A stretch of DNA of 17,179 nucleotides from Clostridia bacterium (GTDB lineage: Bacteria; Bacillota; Clostridia; Oscillospirales; Acutalibacteraceae): contig CAAGJJ010000053.1 of assembly GCA_900770165.1 (NCBI GenBank), positions 1 to 17,179 of the forward strand, given 5' to 3'. Below are positions 8,986-14,673 of this stretch, piece after piece. Below the pieces are notes generated by a model that did no database searches, was not told the origin of the DNA, and saw only the letters and a list, made by a program, of their open reading frames with translations. The position numbers and the translations under genes were made by a program. Numbering within the stretch: the stretch's first letter is position 1; each line of letters begins with the position of its first letter.

Positions 8986-9054
8986 CTACCCATTTTTCAT
9001 TACCTCAGCTGTAACATTTTTATCATCATACCAGCACGTGCATTTTTTGCACAT
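8986..9054 (-). other. Possible 22-residue cysteine-rich peptide ORF
   Basis: An ATG to TAG frame reads MCKKCTCWYDD then KNVTAEVMKNG, with Cys at positions 2, 5 and 7. No clear ribosome binding site precedes it, and it ends before the jet promoter. It may be a gene remnant or chance. The rest of the 288-base gap 8855-9142 holds the jet promoter, a GTGCA...TGCAC inverted repeat (9038-9052) and a small tandem repeat. Confidence 0.15.
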
Positions 9055-9094
9055 ACTGCTTTTATGTCCAGATTATACATATCATTGAGAATAA

Positions 9095-9114
9095 CCCAAA
9101 CAAACCCAAACAAA
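9095..9114. repeat. Tandem 10-bp repeat
   Basis: CCCAAACAAA occurs twice head to tail in the spacer between the 108-aa gene and jetD. On the transcribed minus strand it reads TTTGTTTGGG twice. No function is evident. Confidence 0.6.
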
Positions 9115-9142
9115 TAATTTATATTTTTTGTATATATCAATA

Positions 9143-9469
9143 TCAATCATTTTCTTCATTGCCATCAACATGTGCAAAATTTGCACATGTTAAATCATTT
9201 CCTGCCTCTTCATACATATCCTTATATGTATATATTTCAGATGTAACCATTTCCGAATATAAAAATATATACTTTTTACATACACGCTTGAATAGTTCTA
9301 ACATCCTGTCACTGTTGCACATTCCAACCATATAATCCAGCAAATATTCTACTTCTGATTCAGATGCTTTTCTTGCACATATTTCTTCGACTATCGGTTT
9401 ATATGTAGCATATGCTAAGTCATCAAGTTCTTTTATCATGCATACTATTTTCTTAATTTCGTCATCCAT
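9143..9469 (-). CDS. Unknown 108-residue helical protein, third gene of the regulator operon
   Basis: I do not recognise a family. It is a small, acidic, mainly helical and probably cytoplasmic protein without a signal peptide or membrane segment. It contains five cysteines (such as KKIVCMIKEL and MVGMCNSDRM) and an acidic end, DGNEEND. It starts 32 bases after the XRE-like gene and is on the same strand, so it is probably co-transcribed. Proteins of this size beside an XRE regulator are often partner or antitoxin-like proteins, but nothing here proves that. Its 3' end encodes a 25-bp perfect palindrome, and the gene contains four of the five copies of the octamer TTGCACAT or its complement found nearby. 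Confidence 0.7.
   Translation of the reverse strand: MDDEIKKIVCMIKELDDLAYATYKPIVEEICARKASESEVEYLLDYMVGMCNSDRMLELFKRVCKKYIFLYSEMVTSEIYTYKDMYEEAGNDLTCANFAHVDGNEEND
9167..9191. repeat. 25-bp perfect palindrome, candidate operator
   Basis: Arms AACATGTGCAAA (9167-9178) and TTTGCACATGTT (9180-9191) flank a single central A. A 12-bp perfect arm match next to its complement is very unlikely by chance. No T-run follows on either strand and the loop is too small for a normal terminator, so a dimeric DNA-binding protein site is more likely. The half-site TTGCACAT recurs at 9047-9054, 9315-9322 and 9373-9380. Confidence 0.7.
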
Positions 9470-9501
9470 AGCTTATACCATATTATCCAACTTTCCTGAT
9501 A

Positions 9502-9819
9502 TTACGCACATTTGTTTATATATAAACGTTTCCAGTACTCAGATAATCTTTTATAACTTGATGTACATACACACATTTCCACTTCTCTGATACTTTCACA
9601 TTGGGGCACAAGCAAATCTTCCATATGTACCTTCAGCAACCTGCTCAATACATAAAGATGATCAACAGATGGCAGAATCATTCCCTTAAACCAGCGATAT
9701 ATCGGCTGTGGACATGATAACTGCAATATTTTCTGTATATCCTTTACTGTATAACCTGCTTTTTCAATCCTATATTTTAATAAGATGCCTGTTTTCTTCA
9801 TATCAATATGTTCATACAT
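9502..9819 (-). CDS. XRE-like helix-turn-helix regulator
   Basis: This 105-residue protein has one helix-turn-helix domain at about residues 10-70. GILLKYRIEKAGYTVKDIQKILQ forms the first two helices, the recognition part is CPQPIYRWFKGMILP, and LPSVDHLYVLSRLLKVHMEDLL is the typical end of an XRE domain. The C-terminus (about 75-105) is short with two close cysteines, EMCVCTSS, and has no recognised effector domain. It is probably a DNA-binding repressor of its own operon or of neighbouring genes. Candidate sites are the inverted repeat over the upstream promoter (10458-10474), the 25-bp palindrome (9167-9191) and the jetD palindrome. The ATG follows AAGGAG with a 10-base spacer, 15 bases after the preceding gene. 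Confidence 0.85.
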   Translation of the reverse strand: MYEHIDMKKTGILLKYRIEKAGYTVKDIQKILQLSCPQPIYRWFKGMILPSVDHLYVLSRLLKVHMEDLLVPQCESIREVEMCVCTSSYKRLSEYWKRLYINKCA

Positions 9820-9834
9820 ATGTTGTCAACTCCT

Positions 9835-10398
9835 TTAGCAAAATTCACCCTCTGTCCAATCGAATGCATAATCTGGATCTTCCCAACTCTTCTCATCACT
9901 CCATATTCTTTCATGCACATGAAAACGTTCCTTCGCCAATTTTTCCTTCTCGTAGTATTCTCTATGACAGAATGGCATATATATTTCCGCTTCTTGCTCT
10001 GTACATGATGCCATATGTAATCTAGGACCATTATCTGGAAAAATAGGATCAATATCATATATCCATTTCCTTGGCTCTGCCTTACGCTGACTATGATTGT
10101 ACACTTTTTTGAAATATTGTTTCCATGTGTATCTCCTGCCATATTCATCATAGATACTTACCATGCTCTTATTTTTCAGGCAAAATTCTTCCAATTCCTT
10201 AAATGTACTGATAGTCTTATGTCTTTGGAATAGTGGTCGCCAACCTGCACTCAGTTTACAAAGATGCACCTCATACCCTAAATATGGCTCATCTACAATT
10301 TCATATTCGATATCCTTGACTGTATATTCTGTTTCGACAGCAAAATGCTCCCGCATTAGCTTTTTATTTCTACTCATCAAATAAAAATTAGTTCCCAT
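9835..10398 (-). CDS. Hypothetical protein of the MGTNF/Y type
   Basis: This 187-residue soluble protein starts MGTNFYLMSRNKKL. That opening is shared by small uncharacterised proteins often found in phages and mobile elements; this is memory of the pattern and no alignment was made. It is rich in Tyr, Trp and charged residues (RRYTWKQYFKKVY, RKWIYDIDPIFPDNGPR, HERIWSDEKSWEDPDYAFDW). There is no membrane segment, signal peptide or catalytic motif I can name. A C-H pair near the start of the second half (HMASC, PFCHREYY) could bind metal, but that is weak. It is the first gene of a three-gene operon with a strong promoter. Its binding site, AAGGA, is rather far (15 bases) from the ATG, so translation may be modest. 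Confidence 0.75.
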   Translation of the reverse strand: MGTNFYLMSRNKKLMREHFAVETEYTVKDIEYEIVDEPYLGYEVHLCKLSAGWRPLFQRHKTISTFKELEEFCLKNKSMVSIYDEYGRRYTWKQYFKKVYNHSQRKAEPRKWIYDIDPIFPDNGPRLHMASCTEQEAEIYMPFCHREYYEKEKLAKERFHVHERIWSDEKSWEDPDYAFDWTEGEFC

Positions 10399-10445
10399 AA
10401 GATATACACCAATCCTTTCTTTTGATTATATGATATCCTATAGGA

Positions 10446-10474
10446 ACTATAATTGCATTGGACTGTTAGTCCAA
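10446..10474 (-). promoter_or_regulatory. Promoter with operator-like inverted repeat for the three-gene XRE operon
   Basis: On the minus strand TTGGAC (-35, 10469-10474), a 17-base spacer and TATAGT (-10, 10446-10451) form a good sigma-A promoter, with a start near 10439. The inverted repeat TTGGACT, three bases, AGTCCAA (10458-10474) covers the -35 box and the first spacer bases, a classical repressor position. A second 10-bp palindrome, TCCTATAGGA, lies at 10436-10445 at the expected transcription start. The XRE protein of this operon is the obvious candidate binder. Confidence 0.65.
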
Positions 10475-10516
10475 AAGTTTATCCCTCTCTGCTTCTTTAA
10501 AACCTATACTTTATAT

Positions 10517-10852
10517 TCACTCTTTAATCTCCCAATGACCACTGTAGCCACTTCCTTTATATGATACATTTGGCATTTTCTTAATCTTACGCTTTACTGT
10601 TGCAATACTAATTCCCAATTCCGATGCCATATCCGCTGTTGATATTTGAGGATTTACTTTTATCATTTTAATTATTTTTTCTTGAGTGTCATCTTGGGTA
10701 TCACCTTGAGTATCATCTTGAGTGCCACCTTGAGTGTCATTTTCGTTCACCTGTGTTGCATAATTAGTGCCATAATTCAGATTATATAAGGTCAATGTAA
10801 AATCATCATTATCTGCATCAAAGACTGGCATCTTAGACTCATCAAATTCAAC
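10517..10852 (-). pseudogene. C-terminal fragment of an AlbA_2-type ATP-binding/DNA-binding protein
   Basis: About 112 residues remain between an in-frame TAG at 10853-10855 and the stop; from the internal ATG at 10831 the product is 104 residues. The start, EFDESKMPVFDADNDDF, looks like the middle of a protein. It continues TLTLYNLNY, then a Thr-Gln repeat linker, then a winged helix (IIKMIKVNPQISTADMASEL and GISIATVKRKIKKM) ending SGYSGHWEIKE. This layout matches the tails of RecG-like/Schlafen AlbA_2 proteins that are common in Firmicute islands. The N-terminal AlbA_2 and ATPase domains are absent. No ribosome binding site is evident, so it is probably a remnant, though a free winged-helix peptide cannot be excluded. 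Confidence 0.65.
10681..10740. repeat. Five 12-bp tandem repeats coding a Thr-Gln linker
   Basis: Five units of the CTTGAGTGTCAT type follow in phase and encode repeated TQxx (DTQGGTQDDTQGDTQDD) in the AlbA_2-like fragment. The first and last units are identical; the middle ones differ by one to three bases. A 12-bp unit keeps the frame, so copy number could change without breaking the protein. Confidence 0.85.
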
Positions 10853-10876
10853 CTATCCCTCATAATCTGCTAAAGC

Positions 10877-10922
10877 AAAAAACAAGCTCGCAAATGCCCA
10901 TTTTACTAAGCTTTGCGAGCTT
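10877..10922 (-). terminator. Rho-independent terminator downstream of the Abi_2 gene
   Basis: Arms AAGCTCGCAAA (10884-10894) and TTTGCGAGCTT (10912-10922) form an 11-bp stem with a 17-base loop. On the minus strand the stem is followed by GTTTTTT (10877-10883). It would stop transcripts arriving from the Abi_2 gene, 260 bases upstream, before the AlbA_2-like fragment. Confidence 0.75.
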
Positions 10923-11080
10923 TTGAAAATTATTCAAACTCGATTTCGGTAACTATATATTGTGTCTAATCAAGTGTTGCATCACAATATTTTGTATAAT
11001 TATTCTTGATATTCTATGTATTCTTCATCGTTTCGAAACTTTTTGCAAGCATTTTGCAACCATGTTATGCCTATAACGCA

Positions 11081-11131
11081 AGAGAGCCGGATCACTCCGG
11101 CTCTCTCAAGTATGCATCCGCAAATGCATAC
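11081..11131. repeat. Two adjacent perfect hairpins after the Abi_2 gene
   Basis: AGAGAGCCGG and CCGGCTCTCT (11081-11090, 11097-11106) enclose six bases. GTATGCAT and ATGCATAC (11110-11117, 11124-11131) enclose another six. Only three bases separate the two hairpins. Neither has a T-run on either strand, so they are not standard terminators. They lie in the 328-base gap 10853-11180, which otherwise holds the terminator and a repeated TTTTGCAA (11041-11048 and 11052-11059), but no gene that I can support. Confidence 0.7.
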
Positions 11132-11180
11132 CCCAATTAGTAATTATAATATACAGCAACCATTGAAAAAATGCAAGTTT

Positions 11181-12161
11181 TTATAAAAAATTTTTCAAAA
11201 TATTCATTCTTGATGCCAAATCCGGATGAATCACTATCGCAGCAACATTAGGATTAACAGCTTGTCTATAATTATCTGTTATCTTTTCAAACTCCCGAAT
11301 AAATGCTTTTATTTCTGTCTTTGATACCTTCAGAAGCTTCATATAGTAGCACATAAGAATAATATAGTCGCCAATTGTCTTGAAATTCACATATGGCAAT
11401 CCAATTTCAAGTTTCAAACACTGTTTCATTGCACTAGTAGGATCAATATTTCTGAAACGAGTATCGAAAACTACTGCATTATGTGCAATAGCATTTCGTA
11501 AATCTTTTAATGTATAGATGTATTTGTATATCAACTGTCTATCTGTATCACAAGACACATTGAGAGATAAACGCTTTGAAATATCATCTCGAACATCATA
11601 TGTAAGGCATGATAATAAATATCCCAAATCACTCATTGTCATTATTTCGAATAAAGCCCATACCGGAACATCTGAATATCCAATATTATTATAGAAATGC
11701 GTTATCTTTGGATTATTCTTTTTATAGGCATACGCAAGGCTAGACTGAATAGAATTCTGTAAATTCAGCTTATTCTGTTGCAATTTCCTTTTCTGCTCTG
11801 TAGTTGCTGATGTCGGTGCGTTGTTGTATCCACTAACAACCTTGTCATACATATCCTGAATAGATTCCGAATTAGCATTTACAAGTATGCTTTCCAACGC
11901 AATATTTTTTACTGCTGTTTCAATAAACATCATTTTCCCATACATCAACGCCTTCAAATCAGAATCGTATTGGATAGTAGCATAGACTTCATCATATGAT
12001 GTAAATGGTAATCGTCTATGCGCATTTCCAAAAAAACGATATCCCTTGTATCCATGAAAATATCCTGTATTAATAAGTTGACGCTTCTGTTTGGGTCCCT
12101 GTATTGAAATTCCACTATCTCGTAAATGTCTCATCAGAGCATCTGTTTTTTTATAACTCAT
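11181..12161 (-). CDS. Abi_2 family abortive-infection protein (AbiD/AbiF-like)
   Basis: This 326-residue protein has the layout of the Abi_2 family of phage abortive-infection proteins. The N-terminus has LINTGYFHGYKGYRFF (29-44), the aromatic-rich opening of the family. The C-terminal half has LRNAIAHN (221-228) with the R-x4-H pair (Arg222, His227) of HEPN-type RNases. Known relatives halt phage multiplication, and HEPN members usually cut RNA. That activity here is inference. There is no membrane segment. The start follows GGGAGG with a good spacer, behind its own promoter at 12191-12219, so it appears independent of the MBL operon upstream. It is intact and of normal length. Confidence 0.88.
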   Translation of the reverse strand: MSYKKTDALMRHLRDSGISIQGPKQKRQLINTGYFHGYKGYRFFGNAHRRLPFTSYDEVYATIQYDSDLKALMYGKMMFIETAVKNIALESILVNANSESIQDMYDKVVSGYNNAPTSATTEQKRKLQQNKLNLQNSIQSSLAYAYKKNNPKITHFYNNIGYSDVPVWALFEIMTMSDLGYLLSCLTYDVRDDISKRLSLNVSCDTDRQLIYKYIYTLKDLRNAIAHNAVVFDTRFRNIDPTSAMKQCLKLEIGLPYVNFKTIGDYIILMCYYMKLLKVSKTEIKAFIREFEKITDNYRQAVNPNVAAIVIHPDLASRMNILKNFL

Positions 12162-12190
12162 AGACGCCTCCCAAAGTTAATTTTAATACA

Positions 12191-12219
12191 ATTATAATGC
12201 GATTTAATATCAAAAACAA
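12191..12219 (-). promoter_or_regulatory. Predicted promoter of the Abi_2 gene
   Basis: On the minus strand TTGTTT (12214-12219), a 17-base spacer and a perfect TATAAT (12191-12196) precede the gene by about 30 bases, with a start expected near 12184. The leader is only about 20 bases and contains the GGGAGG site. Confidence 0.7.
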
Positions 12220-12246
12220 GACAGTTTAAAAAATGTAGAGCCTATT

Positions 12247-12999
12247 CTATGCCTCCAAATCACCCGACATAACATCTACTGTCTCTAATAACGTTTTAGC
12301 ATAATCAAATGCATTCCTCTTTACTGTCTTTTGAGAAACAATCGAACAAAACAGAATGCTCCAAACAACCAACACTAACAACATTGTATACTTTGGAACC
12401 GGATTTCGAAATATATCCGCAATACCAAATTTATCCACCATTAGTATTTCACGAATAGCCAAAATAGCATATATCGATAAAGCATACCACTTACACCCAT
12501 ATAGATTTCTCCAATAATTATATTTCTTTAGTTCTTGATAAACTCTCGGGAATTGTTCTCTATGCGAATTTGCATAAATACGTAAATGTTTTGTTACGCT
12601 CTCGTATTTGCTGTCGCTTTTAGAATCTAAATTCTCTTCTTCCTCCGATTCAGGCAATTGTAGATCAGGGATTTTTTCATTTAACCACTTATGGTATTTA
12701 ACTTTTGTAATATCATCTATAGTATCATCGCTAAACCTTAATATTATAGTTGTTGGCATTCCTCCCAAAGCCTTATAGAATTTCTCTTCATATGTTTTTC
12801 CCAGTTCTCGTACTATATATGCGGCAAATGAAATCACTACTAAAGATAATGCCAATCCTATTCCTGCCTCCATCCACTTACACTTCACGACACCATTAAA
12901 AAACACCATAAGCAAAAGCGGAATTCCTGCCGTTATGGCTGGTTTAATTCTTGCTGCAATAACAAAATCATCAAATGCTTCTCGAATAGCTTTTATCAC
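12247..12999 (-). CDS. Four-TM membrane protein paired with an MBL-fold hydrolase
   Basis: This 250-residue protein belongs to no family I recognise. Two hydrophobic segments lie near the N-terminus (about 20-38 and 44-63). A charged soluble domain of about 105 residues follows (65-169, with the acidic linker ESEEEENLDSKSDSK), then two more membrane segments (about 170-188 and 203-222) and a short tail. With both termini inside, the central domain would face the cytoplasm. The start is GTG, overlapping the hydrolase stop as GTGA, with GAGGAG 8 bases before it, so the two proteins are made together. It could be a membrane effector controlled by, or anchoring, the hydrolase; it has no enzyme motif. 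A weak 4-bp hairpin followed by TTTTTT lies just after its stop. Confidence 0.8.
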   Translation of the reverse strand: MIKAIREAFDDFVIAARIKPAITAGIPLLLMVFFNGVVKCKWMEAGIGLALSLVVISFAAYIVRELGKTYEEKFYKALGGMPTTIILRFSDDTIDDITKVKYHKWLNEKIPDLQLPESEEEENLDSKSDSKYESVTKHLRIYANSHREQFPRVYQELKKYNYWRNLYGCKWYALSIYAILAIREILMVDKFGIADIFRNPVPKYTMLLVLVVWSILFCSIVSQKTVKRNAFDYAKTLLETVDVMSGDLEA

Positions 13000-14096
13000 T
13001 TATCCCACTCCTCAACTTTTTCCTCAAAATTCAACTTTTCTAATGCACTCCAACCTTCTCTAGCTGGCATATTTTTATGATGATGAATTATGTTTCCTTC
13101 AGTTTTATATACTTTCACTCCTCTTCTTGTAAATGCATTAACTACCATCTGAAGCGGATGATCTGAATCTTTCGCTACAGATACAAATGCTGTTTTTCCT
13201 ATAGTTTCATCTTCATCAACGATTTCTCCAATAAGTCTATCCAATATTGATGGACTTACATTATGTCTTCCTCCATGATGAGGTATTTGTAAAAATTTCA
13301 CAGTATCCTTGATAGTCTCATTTTTCTCGTCTGCATACGAAATAGCCTTATCTAATGCACGTATTCCGGCATCCCCTGTAAGAAGAAAATTCTCTTCATC
13401 CATTTTTCCAAGAACAACTACACTCATTTCATTCTCCGATGTAGTTTCAACATCTTCTCTAAGTTTTTCATCTGTCCATGATTCTATTAAATTTTTCACA
13501 TACTGTACCAATTTATTAACAATCTTCCTTGCTGCACTTTCATGAACATTACTCTTTTCTAACGGCGTTTTATTTGACTCAATCATTAATTCAAGATAAA
13601 ACTCCTTACTGGGAGATAATATTTCTAGCTGCCCTTCTATAATCTTTCCTTGAAAAGCTTCACAAATTTCAATTTTTTTATCTTCTGCCATTTTTTCCAA
13701 ATCGCTAATATACTGGTACTCTTTTTTTAAACGCTCGCAAAGACTTTCTTTTGTAATTCGTCCGTCACTAACCGAATCCCAAACATCATCAATATATAGC
13801 CACGGCCTGTTCATATATAACTTCTTCACTTCAAACTCTTCCAATATTCGCTTTAAACCTGACGCATGATCCAAATCCGAGTGTGAACATATAACGCAAT
13901 CAATAACCTTATCTGTTGAATCAGAAAAATAATATTCATTCAAATGCTCAACTATTTTATCACCATGAGCCTGAAGTCCACCATCATAAACAGCAATTTT
14001 ATAATCTCCATTATCATCCTTCCAACGAATTGTAATTGCGTCTGCATCTTTTTTTACTTCATCCCCAACACCTATAAAGTCTATCTCATATGCCAT
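12996..14096 (-). CDS. ComEC-like metallo-beta-lactamase-fold hydrolase
   Basis: This 366-residue soluble protein has the MBL-fold metal motifs: HSDLDH (72-77), the HxDxDH variant typical of ComEC/Rec2-like members; FLLTGDAG (237-244) with Asp242; and IPHHGG (271-276). AFVSVAKDSDHPLQMV and the later RRGVKVYKTEGN correspond to the end of ComEC-type domains. An insertion of about 120 residues (105-225), mostly helical and charged, separates the first and second motifs and may bind substrate or the partner. It lacks the ComEC membrane channel, so DNA uptake is unlikely. The possible reaction is hydrolysis of a phosphodiester or nucleotide, which is not provable here. The ATG follows AAGGAGG. It is the first gene of a two-gene operon with a CIRCE element in the leader. 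Confidence 0.88.
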   Translation of the reverse strand: MAYEIDFIGVGDEVKKDADAITIRWKDDNGDYKIAVYDGGLQAHGDKIVEHLNEYYFSDSTDKVIDCVICSHSDLDHASGLKRILEEFEVKKLYMNRPWLYIDDVWDSVSDGRITKESLCERLKKEYQYISDLEKMAEDKKIEICEAFQGKIIEGQLEILSPSKEFYLELMIESNKTPLEKSNVHESAARKIVNKLVQYVKNLIESWTDEKLREDVETTSENEMSVVVLGKMDEENFLLTGDAGIRALDKAISYADEKNETIKDTVKFLQIPHHGGRHNVSPSILDRLIGEIVDEDETIGKTAFVSVAKDSDHPLQMVVNAFTRRGVKVYKTEGNIIHHHKNMPAREGWSALEKLNFEEKVEEWDK

Positions 14097-14146
14097 ATAC
14101 GAACCCTCCTTTTAAATATCTTCTGTCAACTATCCTCATTTTCGTG

Positions 14147-14173
14147 TTAGCACTCTCTCTCTCCGAGTGCTGA
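14147..14173. promoter_or_regulatory. CIRCE operator (HrcA binding site)
   Basis: TTAGCACTC (14147-14155), exactly nine bases, then GAGTGCTGA (14165-14173). The CIRCE consensus is TTAGCACTC, N9, GAGTGCTAA, so 17 of 18 conserved positions match and the spacer length is exact. It begins about where the predicted transcript of the MBL operon starts, 50 bases before the ATG, which is the normal place for HrcA control of groESL and dnaK operons. No chaperone gene is nearby and no + strand gene starts here, so the only evident target is the MBL/membrane-protein operon. Confidence 0.88.
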
Positions 14174-14181
14174 TATATATT

Positions 14182-14210
14182 GTATTAGCATTATTCTATA
14201 TAATTATCAA
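14182..14210 (-). promoter_or_regulatory. Promoter of the MBL/membrane-protein operon
   Basis: On the minus strand TTGATA (-35, 14205-14210), a 17-base spacer and TAATAC (-10, 14182-14187) are present, with TGC just before the -10 (extended -10). The transcript should start near 14175, at the edge of the CIRCE element, giving a leader of about 80 bases. Confidence 0.65.
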
Positions 14211-14247
14211 CATCAAAATATAGAGCAGTTATCCTGCTCCACATCCA

Positions 14248-14586
14248 TCACACATACACCAACTCCTTCACCACAATCTCCTCCGCACAAGCAATAATAT
14301 TATTCATCTTCCCCACCCATAGCATCTGATTTTCCGCCTTCAACTTCTCCGTCACACCTTGTTTCTCCTTCATCTGTTCCACAAGCCTATCCATCATCTC
14401 ATAGCATTCCTCATCAATATCATGCAGATATTCATTCAACTTTCCTTCAAGCAACAGCTTCATATAATATCCATGTTTGAACTCTTTCAGATACTCACAT
14501 CTCATATGTCCAAACTTTCCGATATTATAATTTGTTCTCTCTGGCAACTGTAAATCCGGATAATAAATATCACCCTCGCCCAGCAC
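14248..14586 (-). CDS. tnpV: TnpV-like transposon protein, start codon degraded
   Basis: This 112-residue protein is clearly of the TnpV family found in Clostridiales transposons: IYYPDLQLPE near the start, NYNIGKFGHMR, YMKLLLEGKLNEYL, RLVEQMKEKQGVTEKLKAEN and MLWVGKMNNI. TnpV function is unknown. The listed start is a GTG with a weak upstream site. The frame continues upstream for 11 codons (EKVIVENGITY), which looks like the true N-terminus, but there is no ATG. The codon before them is TAG (14620-14622), and an AGGAG (14617-14621) sits 6 bases before an ATT (14608-14610). The original start seems to have been lost, so the gene is probably decaying. Confidence 0.8.
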   Translation of the reverse strand: MLGEGDIYYPDLQLPERTNYNIGKFGHMRCEYLKEFKHGYYMKLLLEGKLNEYLHDIDEECYEMMDRLVEQMKEKQGVTEKLKAENQMLWVGKMNNIIACAEEIVVKELVYV

Positions 14587-14673
14587 ATAAGTAATTCCAT
14601 TCTCTACAATAACTTTCTCCTATTTTCCCATAACTTTTATCCACATTTCTGCGATATTTCTCGCACCTCAACA

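Noticed and set aside
8986..9114. Short repeats upstream of jetD as a CRISPR array
   Set aside because: There are only two 10-bp tandem units and scattered octamers, no spaced direct repeats and no cas genes.
9167..9191. The 25-bp palindrome as a terminator
   Set aside because: It has a one-base centre, lies inside coding sequence and has no T-run on either strand.
9798..10151. A second minus-strand frame of 117 codons overlapping the MGTNF-type gene
   Set aside because: It overlaps the better-supported 187-residue gene and the start of the XRE-like gene in another frame, and has no coherent composition.
11081..11106. The GC-rich AGAGAGCCGG hairpin as a Rho-independent terminator
   Set aside because: Neither strand has a T-rich tail after the stem; the better terminator is at 10877-10922.
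12996..14096. The MBL-fold gene as a competence (comEC) gene
   Set aside because: It lacks the ComEC membrane channel and the N-terminal domain; only the hydrolase part resembles ComEC.
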